From: Gordius sp. MW1
Taxonomy: Eukaryota; Nematomorpha; Gordioida; Gordea; Gordiidae
Direction: 5' to 3'
NCBI GenBank assembly: GCA_964036665.1
Contig: OZ038527.1
Location: 13,299,835 to 13,363,834, forward strand
DNA length: 64,000 nucleotides
Numbering within the stretch: the first letter of the stretch is position 1; each line of letters opens with the position of its first letter. Below the pieces are notes generated by a model. That model was not told the origin of the DNA and ran no database searches. It saw only the letters and a list, made by a program, of their open reading frames with translations. The position numbers and the translations under genes were made by a program. Positions 1 through 10,643 of the stretch are shown here, one piece after another.

Positions 1-90
1 TAATAGTTTTCTGATTCTGATAAATTTTTACTTTTTATCATGGAAACAACGTCTGAAAACGACAACTTTCATCGGATGAATACGGTTGAA

Positions 91-180
91 TAAAAAAATG
101 TGAAAAATTTTGAGGTAAAAATATTTATTTTTTTCGATTCTATGTGAAAGAGCGTAAAAAAATATATAAAAATAAGCCAA
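91..180. other. A/T-tract segment of the monomer (shown on monomer 1)
   Basis: Ninety bases with only 17 G or C contain phased-looking A and T runs: A7, aaaaattttga, T7, A7 and tatataaaaa. The same organisation recurs in every monomer, in two versions: gaataaaaaaatg with gcgtaaaaaaa and aataagccaa, or gaaagaaaaaaatg with gcttgaaaaaa and agtaagccga, though these sub-blocks are also shuffled. Runs of this sort commonly bend DNA and exclude or phase nucleosomes; that role here is inference. A canonical aataaa (89-94) and a TATA-like tatataaaaa (163-172) occur in it, but in such AT-rich sequence they are expected by chance. Confidence 0.7.
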
Positions 181-200
181 TTTGAGAATCCTATTATCCT

Positions 201-287
201 CGATTGACTTCCGAAAAGAGGTTTTAAGCTGCGAGAACTATCATTTTGACAAAAGACAACGTTTTATTGTTGCGATTAGTTTGTTGT
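201..287. other. most conserved core of the monomer (shown on monomer 1)
   Basis: From cgattgacttccgaaaagag through ttttgacaaaagacaacg to gattagtttgttgt the sequence is almost invariant across the array. Exceptions I noticed are few: gcttcgag for gctgcgag, aacctgcgag, gttgcgag, gagatcta (48977, 55515, 61713), agtatgttg, gttacgat for gttgcgat, gaattatc near 46226, cttccaaaaag near 58248, and single losses near 16729 and 34267. Many of these are shared because they were copied within HOR units, so independent changes are even rarer. It contains ttttgacaaaa (244-254), a perfect 5-bp inverted repeat around one base. Conservation above the rest of the monomer could mark a protein-binding or structural element; that is inference. 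Confidence 0.7.
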
Positions 288-295
288 ATCGTAAC
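269..295. other. 8-bp imperfect dyad, class-defining (shown on monomer 1)
   Basis: Arms gttgcgat (269-276) and atcgtaac (288-295) flank the 11-base spacer tagtttgttgt. Seven of eight positions are complementary and the eighth would be a G-U wobble in RNA. In the other monomer class the right arm reads atcaaacg, which leaves only three paired bases, so the dyad is lost. In monomers 1-31 I count 19 with the intact form and 12 without. Copies with gttacgat on the left would pair perfectly with atcgtaac, but those I checked (for example 3705-3730 and 7489-7502) carry the broken right arm. It may be a protein site or a hairpin; function is unproven. Confidence 0.65.
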
Positions 296-305
296 GTGAG
301 TGCTT

Positions 306-319
306 AATTTTTGAAAATT
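306..319. other. 6-bp perfect inverted repeat (shown on monomer 1)
   Basis: The arms aatttt and aaaatt surround the two bases tg. It is intact in monomers ending with aaaattgctc and shortened where the sequence reads aaaactgctc or aaaagtgctc. The aaaact form is usually linked to the atcaaacg form upstream, so both inverted repeats tend to be lost together. Another palindrome, atcatgat, follows at 330-337 and is kept in the gcg, gct and gca variants before it. Confidence 0.6.
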
Positions 320-3091
320 GCTCTATGCTATCATGATTTCAAAGTAATAGTTTTCTGATTCTAATAAATTTTTACTTTTTATCATGGAAACAACGTCTGA
401 AAACGACAACTTTCATCGGATGAATACGGTTGAATAAAAAAATGTGAAAAATTTTGAGGTATATTCATTTTTTTCGATTCTATGTGAAAGAGCGTATAAA
501 AATATATAAAAATAAGCCAATTTGAGAATCCTATTATCCTCGATTGACTTCCGAAAAGAGGTTTTAAGCTGCGAGAACTATCATTTTGACAAAAGACAAC
601 GTTTTATTGTTGCGATTAGTTTGTTGTATCGTAACGTGAGTGCTTAATTTTTGAAAAGTGCTCTATGCGATCATGATTTCAAAGTAATAGTTTTCTGATT
701 CTGATAAATTTTTACTTTTTATCATGGAAACAACGTCTGAAAACGACAACTTTCATCGGATGAATACGGTTGAATAAAAAAATGTGAAAAATTTTGAGGA
801 AAAAATATTCATTTTTTTCGATTCTATGTGAAAGAGCGTAAAAAAATATATAAAAATAAGCCAATTTGAGAATACCATTATCCTCGATTGACTTCCGAAA
901 AGAGGTTTTAAGCTGCGAGAACTATCATTTTGACAAAAGACAACGTTTTATTGTTGCGATTAGTTTGTTGTATCGTAACGTGAGTGCTTAATTTTTGAAA
1001 ATTGCTCTATGCGATCATGATTTTAAAGTAATAGTTTTCTGATTCTGATAAATTTTTACTTTTTATCATGGAAACAACGTCTGAAAACGACAACTTTCAT
1101 CGGATGAATACGGTTGAATAAAAAAATGCGAAAAATTTTGAGGTAAAAATATTCATTTTTTTCGATTCTATGTGAAAGAGCGTAAAAAAATATATAAAAA
1201 TAAGCCAATTTGAGAATCCTATTATCCTCGATTGACTTCCGAAAAGAGGTTTTAAGCTGCGAGAACTATCATTTTGACAAAAGACAACGTTTTATTGTTG
1301 CGATTAGTTTGTTGTATCGTAACGTGAGTGCTTAATTTTTGAAAAGTGCTCTATGCGATCATGATTTCAAAGTAATAGTTTTCTGATTCTGATAAATTTG
1401 TACTTTTTATCATGGAAACAACGTCTGAAAACGACAACTTTCATCGGATGAATACGGTTGAAAGAAAAAAATGTGAAAAACTTTGAGGTATAAATATTTA
1501 TTTTTTTCGATTCTATGTGAAAGAGCGTAAAAAAATATATAAAAATAAGCCAATTTGAGAATCCTATTATCCTCGATTGACTTCCGAAAAGAGGGTTTAA
1601 TCTGCGAGAACTATCATTTTGACAAAAGACAACGTTTTTTTGTTGCGATTAGTTTGTTGTATCAAACGTGAGTGCTTAATTTTTGAAAACTGCTCTATGC
1701 AATCATGATTTCAAAGTAATAGTTTTCTGATTCTGATAAATTTTTACTTTTTATCATGGAAACAACGTCTGAAAAAGACAACTTTCATCGGATGAATACG
1801 GTTGAAAGAAAAAAATGTGAAAAACTTTGAGGTAAAAATATTTATTTTTTTCGATTCTATGTGAAAGAGCTTGAAAAAATATATAAAAGTAAGCCGATTT
1901 GAGAATCCTATTATCCTCGATTGACTTCCGAAAAGAGGTTTTAAGCTGCGAGAACTATCATTTTGACAAAAGACAACGTTTTATTGTTGCGATTAGTTTG
2001 TTGTATCGTAACGTGAGTGCTTAATTTTTGAAAATTGCTCTATGCGATCATGATTTTAAAGTAATAGTTTTCTGATTCTGATAAATTTTTACTTTTTATC
2101 ATGGAAACAACGTCTGAAAACGACAACTTTCATCGGATGAATACAGTTGAATAAAAAAATGTGAAAAATTTTGAGGTAAAAATATTCATTTTTGTCGATT
2201 CTATGTGAAAGAGCGTAAAAAAATATATGAAAATAAGCCAATTTGAGAATCCTATTATCCTCGATTGACTTCCGAAAAGAGGTTTTAAGCTGCGAGAACT
2301 ATCATTTTGACAAAAGACAACGTTTTATTGTTGCGATTAGTTTGTTGTATCGTAACGTGAGTGCTTAATTTTTGAAAATTGCTCTATGCTATCATGATTT
2401 CAAAGTAATAGTTTTCTGATTCTAATATATTTTTACTTTTTATCATGGAAACAACGTCTGAAAACGACAACTTTCATCGGATGAATACGGTTGAAAAAAA
2501 AAATGTGAAAAATGTTGAGGTAAAAATATTCATTTTTTTCGATTCTATGTGAAAGAGCGTAAAAAAATATATAAAAATAAGCCAATTTGAAAATCCTATT
2601 ATCCTCGATTGACTTCCGAAAAGAGGTTTTAAGCTGCGAGAACTATCATTTTGACAAAAGACAACGTTTTATTGTTGCGATTAGTTTGTTGTATCGTAAC
2701 GTGAGTGCTTAATTTTGAAAAGTGCTCTATGCGATCATGATTTCAAAGTAATAGTTTTCTGATTCTGATAAATTTTTACTTTTTATCATGGAAACAACGT
2801 CTGAAAACGACAACTTTCATCGGATGAATACGGTTGAATAAAAAAATGTGAAAAATTTTGAGGAAAAAATATTCATTTTTTTCGATTCTATGTGAAAGAG
2901 CGTAAAAAAATATATAAAAATAAGCCTATTTGAGAATCCTATTATCCTCGATTGACTTCCGAAAAGAGGTTTTAAGCTGCGAGAACTATCATTTTGACAA
3001 AAGACAACGTTTTATTGTTGCGATTAGTTTGTTGTATCAAACGTGAGTGCTTAATTTTTGAAAACTGCTCTATGCAATCATGATTTCAAAG

Positions 3092-4469
3092 TAATAGTTT
3101 TCTGATTCTGATAAATTTTTACTTTTTATCATGGAAACAACGTCTGAAAACGACAACTTTCATCGGATGAATACGGTTGAAAGAAAAAAATGTGACAAAC
3201 TTTGAGGTAAAAATATTTATTTTTTTCGATTCTATGTGAAAGAGCGTAAAAAAATATATAAAAATAAGCCAATTTGAGAATCCTATTATCCTCGATTGAC
3301 TTCCGAAAAGAGGTTTTAAGCTGCGAGAACTATCATTTTGACAAAAGACAACGTTTTATTGTTGCGATTAGTTTGTTGTATCGTAACGTGAGTGCTTAAT
3401 TTTTGAAAATTGCTCTATGCTATCATGATTTCAAAGTAATAGTTTTCTGATTCTAATATATTTTTACTTTTTATCATGGAAACAACGTCTGAAAACGACA
3501 ACTTTCATCGGATGAATACGGTTGAAAGAAAATAATGTGACAAACTTTTAGGTAAAAATATTTATTATTTTCGATTCTATGTGAAAGAGCGTAAAAAAAT
3601 ATATAAAAATAAGCCAATTTGAGAATCCTATTATCCTCGATTGACTTCCGAAAAGAGGTTTTAAGCTGCGAGAACTATCATTTTGACAAAAGACAACGTT
3701 TTATTGTTACGATTAGTTTGTTGTATCAAACGTGAGTGCTTAATTTTTGAAAACTGCTCTATGCAATCATGATTTCAAAGTAATAGTTTTCTGATTCTGA
3801 TAAATTTTTACTTTTTATCATGGAAACAACGTCTGAAAACGACAACTTTCATCGGATGAATACGGTTGAAAGAAAAAAATGTGACAAACTTTGAGGTAAA
3901 AATATTTATTTTTTTCGATTCTATGTGAAAGAGCGTAAAAAAATATATAAAAATAAGCCAATTTGAGAATCCTATTATCCTCGATTGACTTCCGAAAAGA
4001 GGTTTTAAGCTGCGAGAACTATCATTTTGACAAAAGACAACGTTTTATTGTTGCGATTAGTTTGTTGTATCGTAACGTGAGTGCTTAATTTTTGAAAATT
4101 GCTCTATGCTATCATGATTTCAAAGTAATAGTTTTCTGATTCTAATATATTTTTACTTTTTATCATGGAAACAACGTCTGAAAACGACAACTTTCATCGG
4201 ATGAATACGGTTGAAAGAAAATAATGTGACAAACTTTGAGGTAAAAATATTTATTTTTTTCGATTCTATGTGAAAGAGCGTAAAAAAATATATAAAAATA
4301 AGCCAATTTGAGAATCCTATTATCCTCGATTGACTTCCGAAAAGAGGTTTTAAGCTGCGAGAACTATCATTTTGACAAAAGACAACGTTTTATTGTTACG
4401 ATTAGTTTGTTGTATCAAACGTGAGTGCTTAATTTTTGAAAACTGCTCTATGCAATCATGATTTCAAAG
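3092..4469 (+). repeat. dimeric higher-order repeat, 689-bp period, two copies
   Basis: Monomer starts 3092, 3437, 3781, 4126; the next monomer at 4470 starts like a third copy. Copies are spaced exactly 689 bp (3092 to 3781 to 4470, and 3437 to 4126). The first monomer of each pair has gtgacaaac with atcgtaacg and gctatcatg. The second has aatatatttttac, the unusual gaaagaaaataatg, gttacgatt and atcaaacg. Monomer 11 alone has actttta in place of actttga near 3545 and tttattattttcg shortly after. The copies are nearly identical, pointing to recent unequal exchange. Confidence 0.88.
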
Positions 4470-7400
4470 TAATAGTTTTCTGATTCTGATAAATTTTTAC
4501 TTTTTATCATGGAAACAACGTCTGGAAACGACAACTTTCATCGGATGAATACGGTTGAAAGAAAAAAATGTGACAAACTTTGAGGTAAAAATATTTATTT
4601 TTTTCGATTCTATGTGAAAGAGCGTAAAAAAATATATAAAAATAAGCCAATTTGAGAATCCTATTATCCTCGATTGACTTCCGAAAAGAGGTTTTAAGCT
4701 GCGAGAACTATCATTTTGACAAAAGACAACGTTTTATTGTTGCGATTAGTTTGTTGTATCGTAACGTAAGTGCTTAATTTTTGAAAATTGCTCTGTGCGA
4801 TCATGATTTCAAAGTAATAGTTTTCTGATTCTGATACATTTTTACTTTTTATCATGGAAACAACGTCTGAAAACGACAACTTTCATCGGATGAATACGGT
4901 TGAATAAAAAAATGTGAAAAATTTTGAGGTAAAAATATTCATTTTTTTCGATTCTATGTGAAAGAGCGTAAAAAAATATATAAAAATAAGCCAATTTGAG
5001 ATATTATCCTCGATTGACTTCCGAAAAGAGGTTTTAAGCTGCGAGAACTATCATTTTGACAAAAGACAACGTTTTATTGTTGCGATTAGTTTGTTGTATT
5101 AAACGTGAGTGCTTAATTTTTGAAAACTGCTCTATGCAATCATGATTTCAAAGTAATAGTTTTCTGATTCTGATAAATTTGTACTTTTTATCATGGAAAC
5201 AACGTCTGAAAACGACAACTTTCATCGGATGAATACGGTTGAAAGAAAAAAATGTGAAAAACTTTGAGGTAAAAATATTTATTTTTTTCGATTCTATGTG
5301 AAAGAGCGTAAAAAAATATATAAAAATAAGCCAATTTGAGAATCCTATTTTCCTCGATTGACTTCCGAAAAGAGGTTTTAAGCTGCGAGAACTATCATTT
5401 TGACAAAAGACAACGTTTTATTGTTGCGATTAGTTTGTTGTATCGTAACGTGAGTGCTTAATTTTTGAAAATTGCTCTGTGCGATCATGATTTCAAAGTA
5501 ATAGTTTTCTGATTCTGATAAACTTTTACTTTTTATCATGGAAACAACGTCTGAAAACGACAACTTTCATCGGATGAATACGGTTGAATAAAAAAATGTG
5601 AAAAATTTTGAGGAAAAAATATTCATTTTTTTCGATTCTATGTGAAAGAGCGTAAAAAAATATATAAAAATAAGCCAATTTGAGAATACCATTATCCTCG
5701 ATTGAATTCCGAAAAGAGGTTTTAAGCTGCGAGAACTATCATTTTGACAAAAGACAACGTTTTATTGTTGCGATTAGTTTGTTGTATCAAACGTGAGTGC
5801 TTAATTTTTGAAAATTGCTCTATGCGATCATGATTTTAAAGTAAAAGGTTTCTGATTCTGATAAATTTTTACTTTTTATCATGGAAACAACGTCTGAAAA
5901 CGACAACTTTCATCGGATGAATACGGTTGAAATGTGAAAAACTTTGAGGTAAAAATATTTATTTTTTTCGATTCTATGTGAAAGAGCTTGAAAAAATATA
6001 TAAAAGTAAGCCGATTTGAGAATCCTATTATCCTCGATTGACTTCCGAAAAGAGGTTTTAAGCTGCGAGAACTATCATTTTGACAAAAGACAACGTTTTA
6101 TTGTTGCGATTAGTTTGTTGTATCGTAACGTGAGTGCTTAATTTTTGAAAATTGCTCTATGCGATCATGATTTTAAAGTAATAGTTTTCTGATTCTGATA
6201 AATTTTTACTATTTATCATGGAAACAACGTCTGAAAACGACAACTTTCATCGGATGAATACAGTTGAATAAAAAAATGTGAAAAATTTTGAGGTAAAAAT
6301 ATTCATTTTTTTCGATTCTATGTGAAAGAGCGTAAAAAAATATATAAAAATAAGCCAATTTGAGAATCGTATTATCCTCGATTGACTTCCGAAAAGAGGT
6401 TTTAAGCTGCGAGAACTATCATTTTGACAAAAGACAACGTTTTATTGTTGCGATTAGTTTGTTGTATCGTAACGTGAGTGCTTAATTTTTGAAAATTGCT
6501 CTATGCTATCATGATTTCAAAGTAATAGTTTTCTGATTCTAATAAATTTTTACTTTTTATCATGGAAACAACGTCTGAAAACGACAACTTTCATCGGATG
6601 AATACGGTTGAATAAAAAAATGTGAAAAATTTTGAGGTAAAAATATTCATTTTTTTCGATTCTATGTGAAAGAGCGTAAAAAAATATATAAAAATAAGCC
6701 AATTTGAGAATCCTATTATCCTCGATTGACTTCCGAAAAGAGGTTTTAAGCTGCGAGAACTATCATTTTGACAAAAGACAACGTTTTATTGTTGCGATTA
6801 GTTTGTTGTATCGTAACGTGAGTGCTTAATTTTTGAAAAGTGCTCTATGCGATCATGATTTCAAAGTAATAGTTTTCTGATTCTGATAAATTTTTACTTT
6901 TTATCATGGAAACAACGTCTGAAAACGACAACTTTCATCGGATGAATACGGTTGAATAAAAAAATGTGAAAAATTTTGAGGAGAAAATATTCATTTTTTT
7001 CGATTCTATGTGAAAGAGCTTAAAAAAATATATAAAAATAAGCCAATTTGAGAATACCATTATCCTCGATTGACTTCCGAAAAGAGGTTTTAAGCTGCGA
7101 GAACTATCATTTTGACAAAAGACAACGTTTTATTGTTGCGATTAGTTTGTTGTATCAAACGTGAGTGCTTAATTTTTGAAAATTGCTCTATGCGATCATG
7201 ATTTTAAAGTAATAGTTTTCTGATTCTGATAAATTTTTACTTTTTATCATGGAAACAACGTCTGAAAACGACAACTTTCATCGGATGAATACGGTTGAAT
7301 AAAAAAATGTGAAAAATTTTGAGGTAAAAATATTCGTTTTTTTCGATTCTATGTGAAAGAGCGTAAAAAAATATATAAAAATAAGCCAATTTGAGAATCC

Positions 7401-7552
7401 TATTATCCTCGATTGACTTCCGAAAAGAGGTTTTAAGCTGCGAGAACTATCATTTTGACAAAAGACAACGTTTTATTGTTACGATTAGTTTGTTGTATCA
7501 AACGTGAGTGCTTAATTTTTGAAAACTGCTCTATGCAATCATGATTTCAAAG
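4470..7552 (+). repeat. 9-monomer higher-order repeat, copy 1
   Basis: Monomer starts: 4470, 4815, 5154, 5499, 5842, 6179, 6523, 6867, 7210. Each start recurs 3083 bp later up to 8925 and then 3091 bp later, the change being an 8-bp loss in this copy near 5930 (gttgaaatgtg). Distinctive markers shared by both copies include ctctgtgcg (first and fourth monomers), gatacattttt (second), gagatattatcc (second), aaatttgtac (third), gaataccatta (fourth and eighth), gctatttatc-type actatttatc (sixth) and gaatcgtatta (sixth). Confidence 0.9.
5925..5938 (+). repeat. 8-bp deletion in the A-tract region
   Basis: Here gttgaaatgtg replaces the usual gttgaaagaaaaaaatgtg, giving a 337-bp monomer (5842-6178). 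The equivalent monomer in the second 9-mer copy (8925) keeps the full sequence, so the loss is later than the 9-mer duplication. A slippage event in the A run explains it. Confidence 0.9.
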
Positions 7553-10500
7553 TAATAGTTTTCTGATTCTGATAAATTTTTACTTTTTATCATGGAAACA
7601 ACGTCTGAAAACGACAACTTTCATCGGATGAATACGGTTGAAAGAAAAAAATGTGACAAACTTTGAGGTAAAAATATTTATTTTTTTCGATTCTATGTGA
7701 AAGAGCGTAAAAAAATATATAAAATTAAGCCAATTTGAGAATCCTATTATCCTCGATTGACTTCCGAAAAGAGGTTTTAAGCTGCGAGAACTATCATTTT
7801 GACAAAAGACAACGTTTTATTGTTGCGATTAGTTTGTTGTATCGTAACGTGAGTGCTTAATTTTTGAAAATTGCTCTGTGCGATCATGATTTCAAAGTAA
7901 TAGTTTTCTGATTCTGATACATTTTTACTTTTTATCATGGAAACAACGTCTGAAAACGACAACTTTCATCGGATGAATACGATTGAATAAAAAAATGTGA
8001 AAAATTTTGAGGTAAAAATATTCATTTTTTTCGATTCTATGTGAAAGAGCGTAAAAAAATATATAAAAATAAGCCAATTTGAGATATTATCCTCGATTGA
8101 CTTCCGAAAAGAGGTTTTAAGCTGCGAGAACTATCATTTTGACAAAAGACAACGTTTTATTGTTGCGATTAGTTTGTTGTATCAAACGTGAGTGCTTAAT
8201 TTTTGAAAACTGCTCTATGCAATCATGATTTCAAAGTAATAGTTTTCTGATTCTGATAAATTTGTACTTTTTATCATGGAAACAACGTCTGAAAACGACA
8301 ACTTTCATCGGATGAATACGGTTGAAAGAAAAAAATGTGAAAAACTTTGAGGTAAAAATATTTATTTTTTTCGATTCTATGTGAAAGAGCGTAAAAAAAT
8401 ATATAAAAATAAGCCAATTTGAGAATCCTATTATCCTCGATTGACTTCCGAAAAGAGGTTTTAAGCTGCGAGAACTATCATTTTGACAAAAGACAACGTT
8501 TTATTGTTGCGATTAGTTTGTTGTATCGTAACGTGAGTGCTTAATTTTTGAAAATTGCTCTGTGCGATCATGATTTCAAAGTAATAGTTTTCTGATTCTG
8601 ATAAATTTTTACTTTTTATCATGGAAACAACGTCTGAAAACGACAACTTTCATCGGATGAATACGGTTGAATAAAAAAATGTGAAAAATTTTGAGGAAAA
8701 AATATTCATTTTTTTCGATTCTATGTGAAAGAGCGTAAAAAAATATATAAAAATAAGCCAATTTGAGAATACCATTATCCTCGATTGACTTCCGAAAAGA
8801 GGTTTTAAGCTGCGAGAACTATCATTTTGACAAAAGACAACGTTTTATTGTTGCGATTAGTTTGTTGTATCAAACGTGAGTGCTTAATTTTTGAAAATTG
8901 CTCTATGCGATCATGATTTTAAAGTAAAAGTTTTCTGATTCTGATAAATTTTTACTTTTTATCATGGAAACAACGTCTGAAAACGACAACTTTCATCGGA
9001 TGAATACGGTTGAAAGAAAAAAATGTGAAAAACTTTGAGGTAAAAATATTTATTTTTTTCGATTCTATGTGAAAGAGCTTGAAAAAATATATAAAAGTAA
9101 GCCGATTTGAGAATCCTATTATCCTCGATTGACTTCCGAAAAGAGGTTTTAAGCTGCGAGAACTATCATTTTGACAAAAGACAACGTTTTATTGTTGCGA
9201 TTAGTTTGTTGTATCGTAACGTGAGTGCTTAATTTTTGAAAATTGCTCTATGCGATCATGATTTTAAAGTAATAGTTTTCTGATTCTGATAAATTTTTAC
9301 TATTTATCATGGAAACAACGTCTGAAAACGACAACTTTCATCGGATGAATACAGTTGAATAAAAAAATGTGAAAAATTTTGAGGTAAAAATATTCATTTT
9401 TTTCGATTCTATGTGAAAGAGCGTAAAAAAATATATAAAAATAAGCCAATTTGAGAATCGTATTATCCTCGATTGACTTCCGAAAAGAGGTTTTAAGCTG
9501 CGAGAACTATCATTTTGACAAAAGACAACGTTTTATTGTTGCGATTAGTTTGTTGTATCGTAACGTGAGTGCTTAATTTTTGAAAATTGCTCTATGCTAT
9601 CATGATTTCAAAGTAATAGTTTTCTGATTCTAATAAATTTTTACTTTTTATCATGGAAACAACGTCTGAAAACGACAACTTTCATCGGATGAATACGGTT
9701 GAATAAAAAAATGTGAAAAATTTTGAGGTAAAAATATTCATTTTTTTCGATTCTATGTGAAAGAGCGTAAAAAAATATATAAAAATAAGCCAATTTGAGA
9801 ATCCTATTATCCTCGATTGACTTCCGAAAAGAGGTTTTAAGCTGCGAGAACTATCATTTTGACAAAAGACAACGTTTTATTGTTGCGATTAGTTTGTTGT
9901 ATCGTAACGTGAGTGCTTAATTTTTGAAAAGTGCTCTATGCGATCATGATTTCAAAGTAATAGTTTTCTGATTCTGATAAATTTTTACTTTTTATCATGG
10001 AAACAACGTCTGAAAACGACAACTTTCATCGGATGAATACGGTTGAATAAAAAAATGTGAAAAATTTTGAGGAGAAAATATTCATTTTTTTCGATTCTAT
10101 GTGAAAGAGCGTAAAAAAATATATAAAAATAAGCCAATTTGAGAATACCATTATCCTCGATTGACTTCCGAAAAGAGGTTTTAAGCTGCGAGAACTATCA
10201 TTTTGACAAAAGACAACGTTTTATTGTTGCGATTAGTTTGTTGTATCAAACGTGAGTGCTTAATTTTTGAAAATTGCTCTATGCGATCATGATTTTAAAG
10301 TAATAGTTTTCTGATTCTGATAAATTTTTACTTTTTATCATGGAAACAACGTCTGAAAACGACAACTTTCATCGGATGAATACGGTTGAATAAAAAAATG
10401 TGAAAAATTTTGAGGTAAAAATATTCATTTTTTTCGATTCTATGTGAAAGAGCGTAAAAAAATATATAAAAATAAGCCAATTTGAGAATCCTATTATCCT

Positions 10501-10643
10501 CGATTGACTTCCGAAAAGAGGTTTTAAGCTGCGAGAACTATCATTTTGACAAAAGACAACGTTTTATTGTTGCGATTAGTTTGTTGTATCAAACGTGAGT
10601 GCTTAATTTTTGAAAACTGCTCTATGCAATCATGATTTCAAAG
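7553..10643 (+). repeat. 9-monomer higher-order repeat, copy 2
   Basis: Monomer starts: 7553, 7898, 8237, 8582, 8925, 9270, 9614, 9958, 10301. It matches the copy at 4470-7552 marker by marker. Differences seen are few: gattgaataaa instead of ggttgaataaa near 7981, atcaaacg instead of attaaacg in the second monomer, gtctgaaaac instead of gtctggaaac in the first, and the 8 bases that copy 1 lost near 5930. The following monomer (10644) does not continue a third copy, so the unit ends here. Confidence 0.9.

Larger units (their letters stand above)
1..344 (+). repeat. reference monomer (monomer 1) with internal anatomy
   Basis: This copy is a convenient reference because window and monomer coordinates coincide. 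Hand count gives 42 C and 57 G (28.8 % GC) and 13 CpG. Positions 35-90 hold a conserved block around catggaaacaacgtctg and cgacaactttcatcgg. Positions 91-180 are the AT-rich part, about 19 % GC, with an A7 run at 92-98, a T7 run at 128-134, another A7 run at 156-162 and tatataaaaa at 163-172. Positions 201-287 are the most conserved core, about 36 % GC. Short inverted repeats lie at 244-254, 269-295, 306-319 and 330-337. Variable positions that distinguish monomer types are near 20, 80-99, 105-130, 151-176, 186-194, 288-293, 312-319, 325-330 and 337-349. Confidence 0.95.
1..3091 (+). repeat. monomers 1-9, irregular block
   Basis: Monomer starts: 1, 345, 685, 1029, 1373, 1717, 2062, 2406, 2749. 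Types vary without a clear internal period. Monomer 2 lacks four bases near 459-462 (gaggtatattc). Monomers 3 and 9 have gaggaaaaaatattc. Monomer 3 also has gaataccatta. Monomer 6 carries the gcttg / aagtaagccg haplotype and monomer 7 has acagttg. Monomers 1-4 resemble monomers 19-22 and 28-31 in marker order, and 6-9 resemble 18-21, so the block looks like a diverged relative of the following 9-mer. Confidence 0.85.

Noticed and set aside
22..40. Yeast-type replication origin consensus in ttttactttttat
   Set aside because: It matches about 10 of 11 positions, but such matches are common by chance in sequence with this AT content, and no organism evidence supports it.
128..141. RNA polymerase III B box in ttcgattc, suggesting a tRNA-derived repeat
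   Set aside because: Only the TTCGANNC core agrees; flanking bases differ, there is no A box, no tRNA fold, and a T7 run directly precedes it.
1..344. A 172-bp half-monomer ancestry of the 344-bp unit
   Set aside because: Comparing the two halves of monomer 1 by eye shows no convincing alignment beyond shared A/T runs.
4694..8646. Minus-strand ORFs of 61 codons as protein genes
   Set aside because: They lie inside satellite monomers, exist only where one stop codon is changed, are closed in nearly all other monomers and have no gene context.
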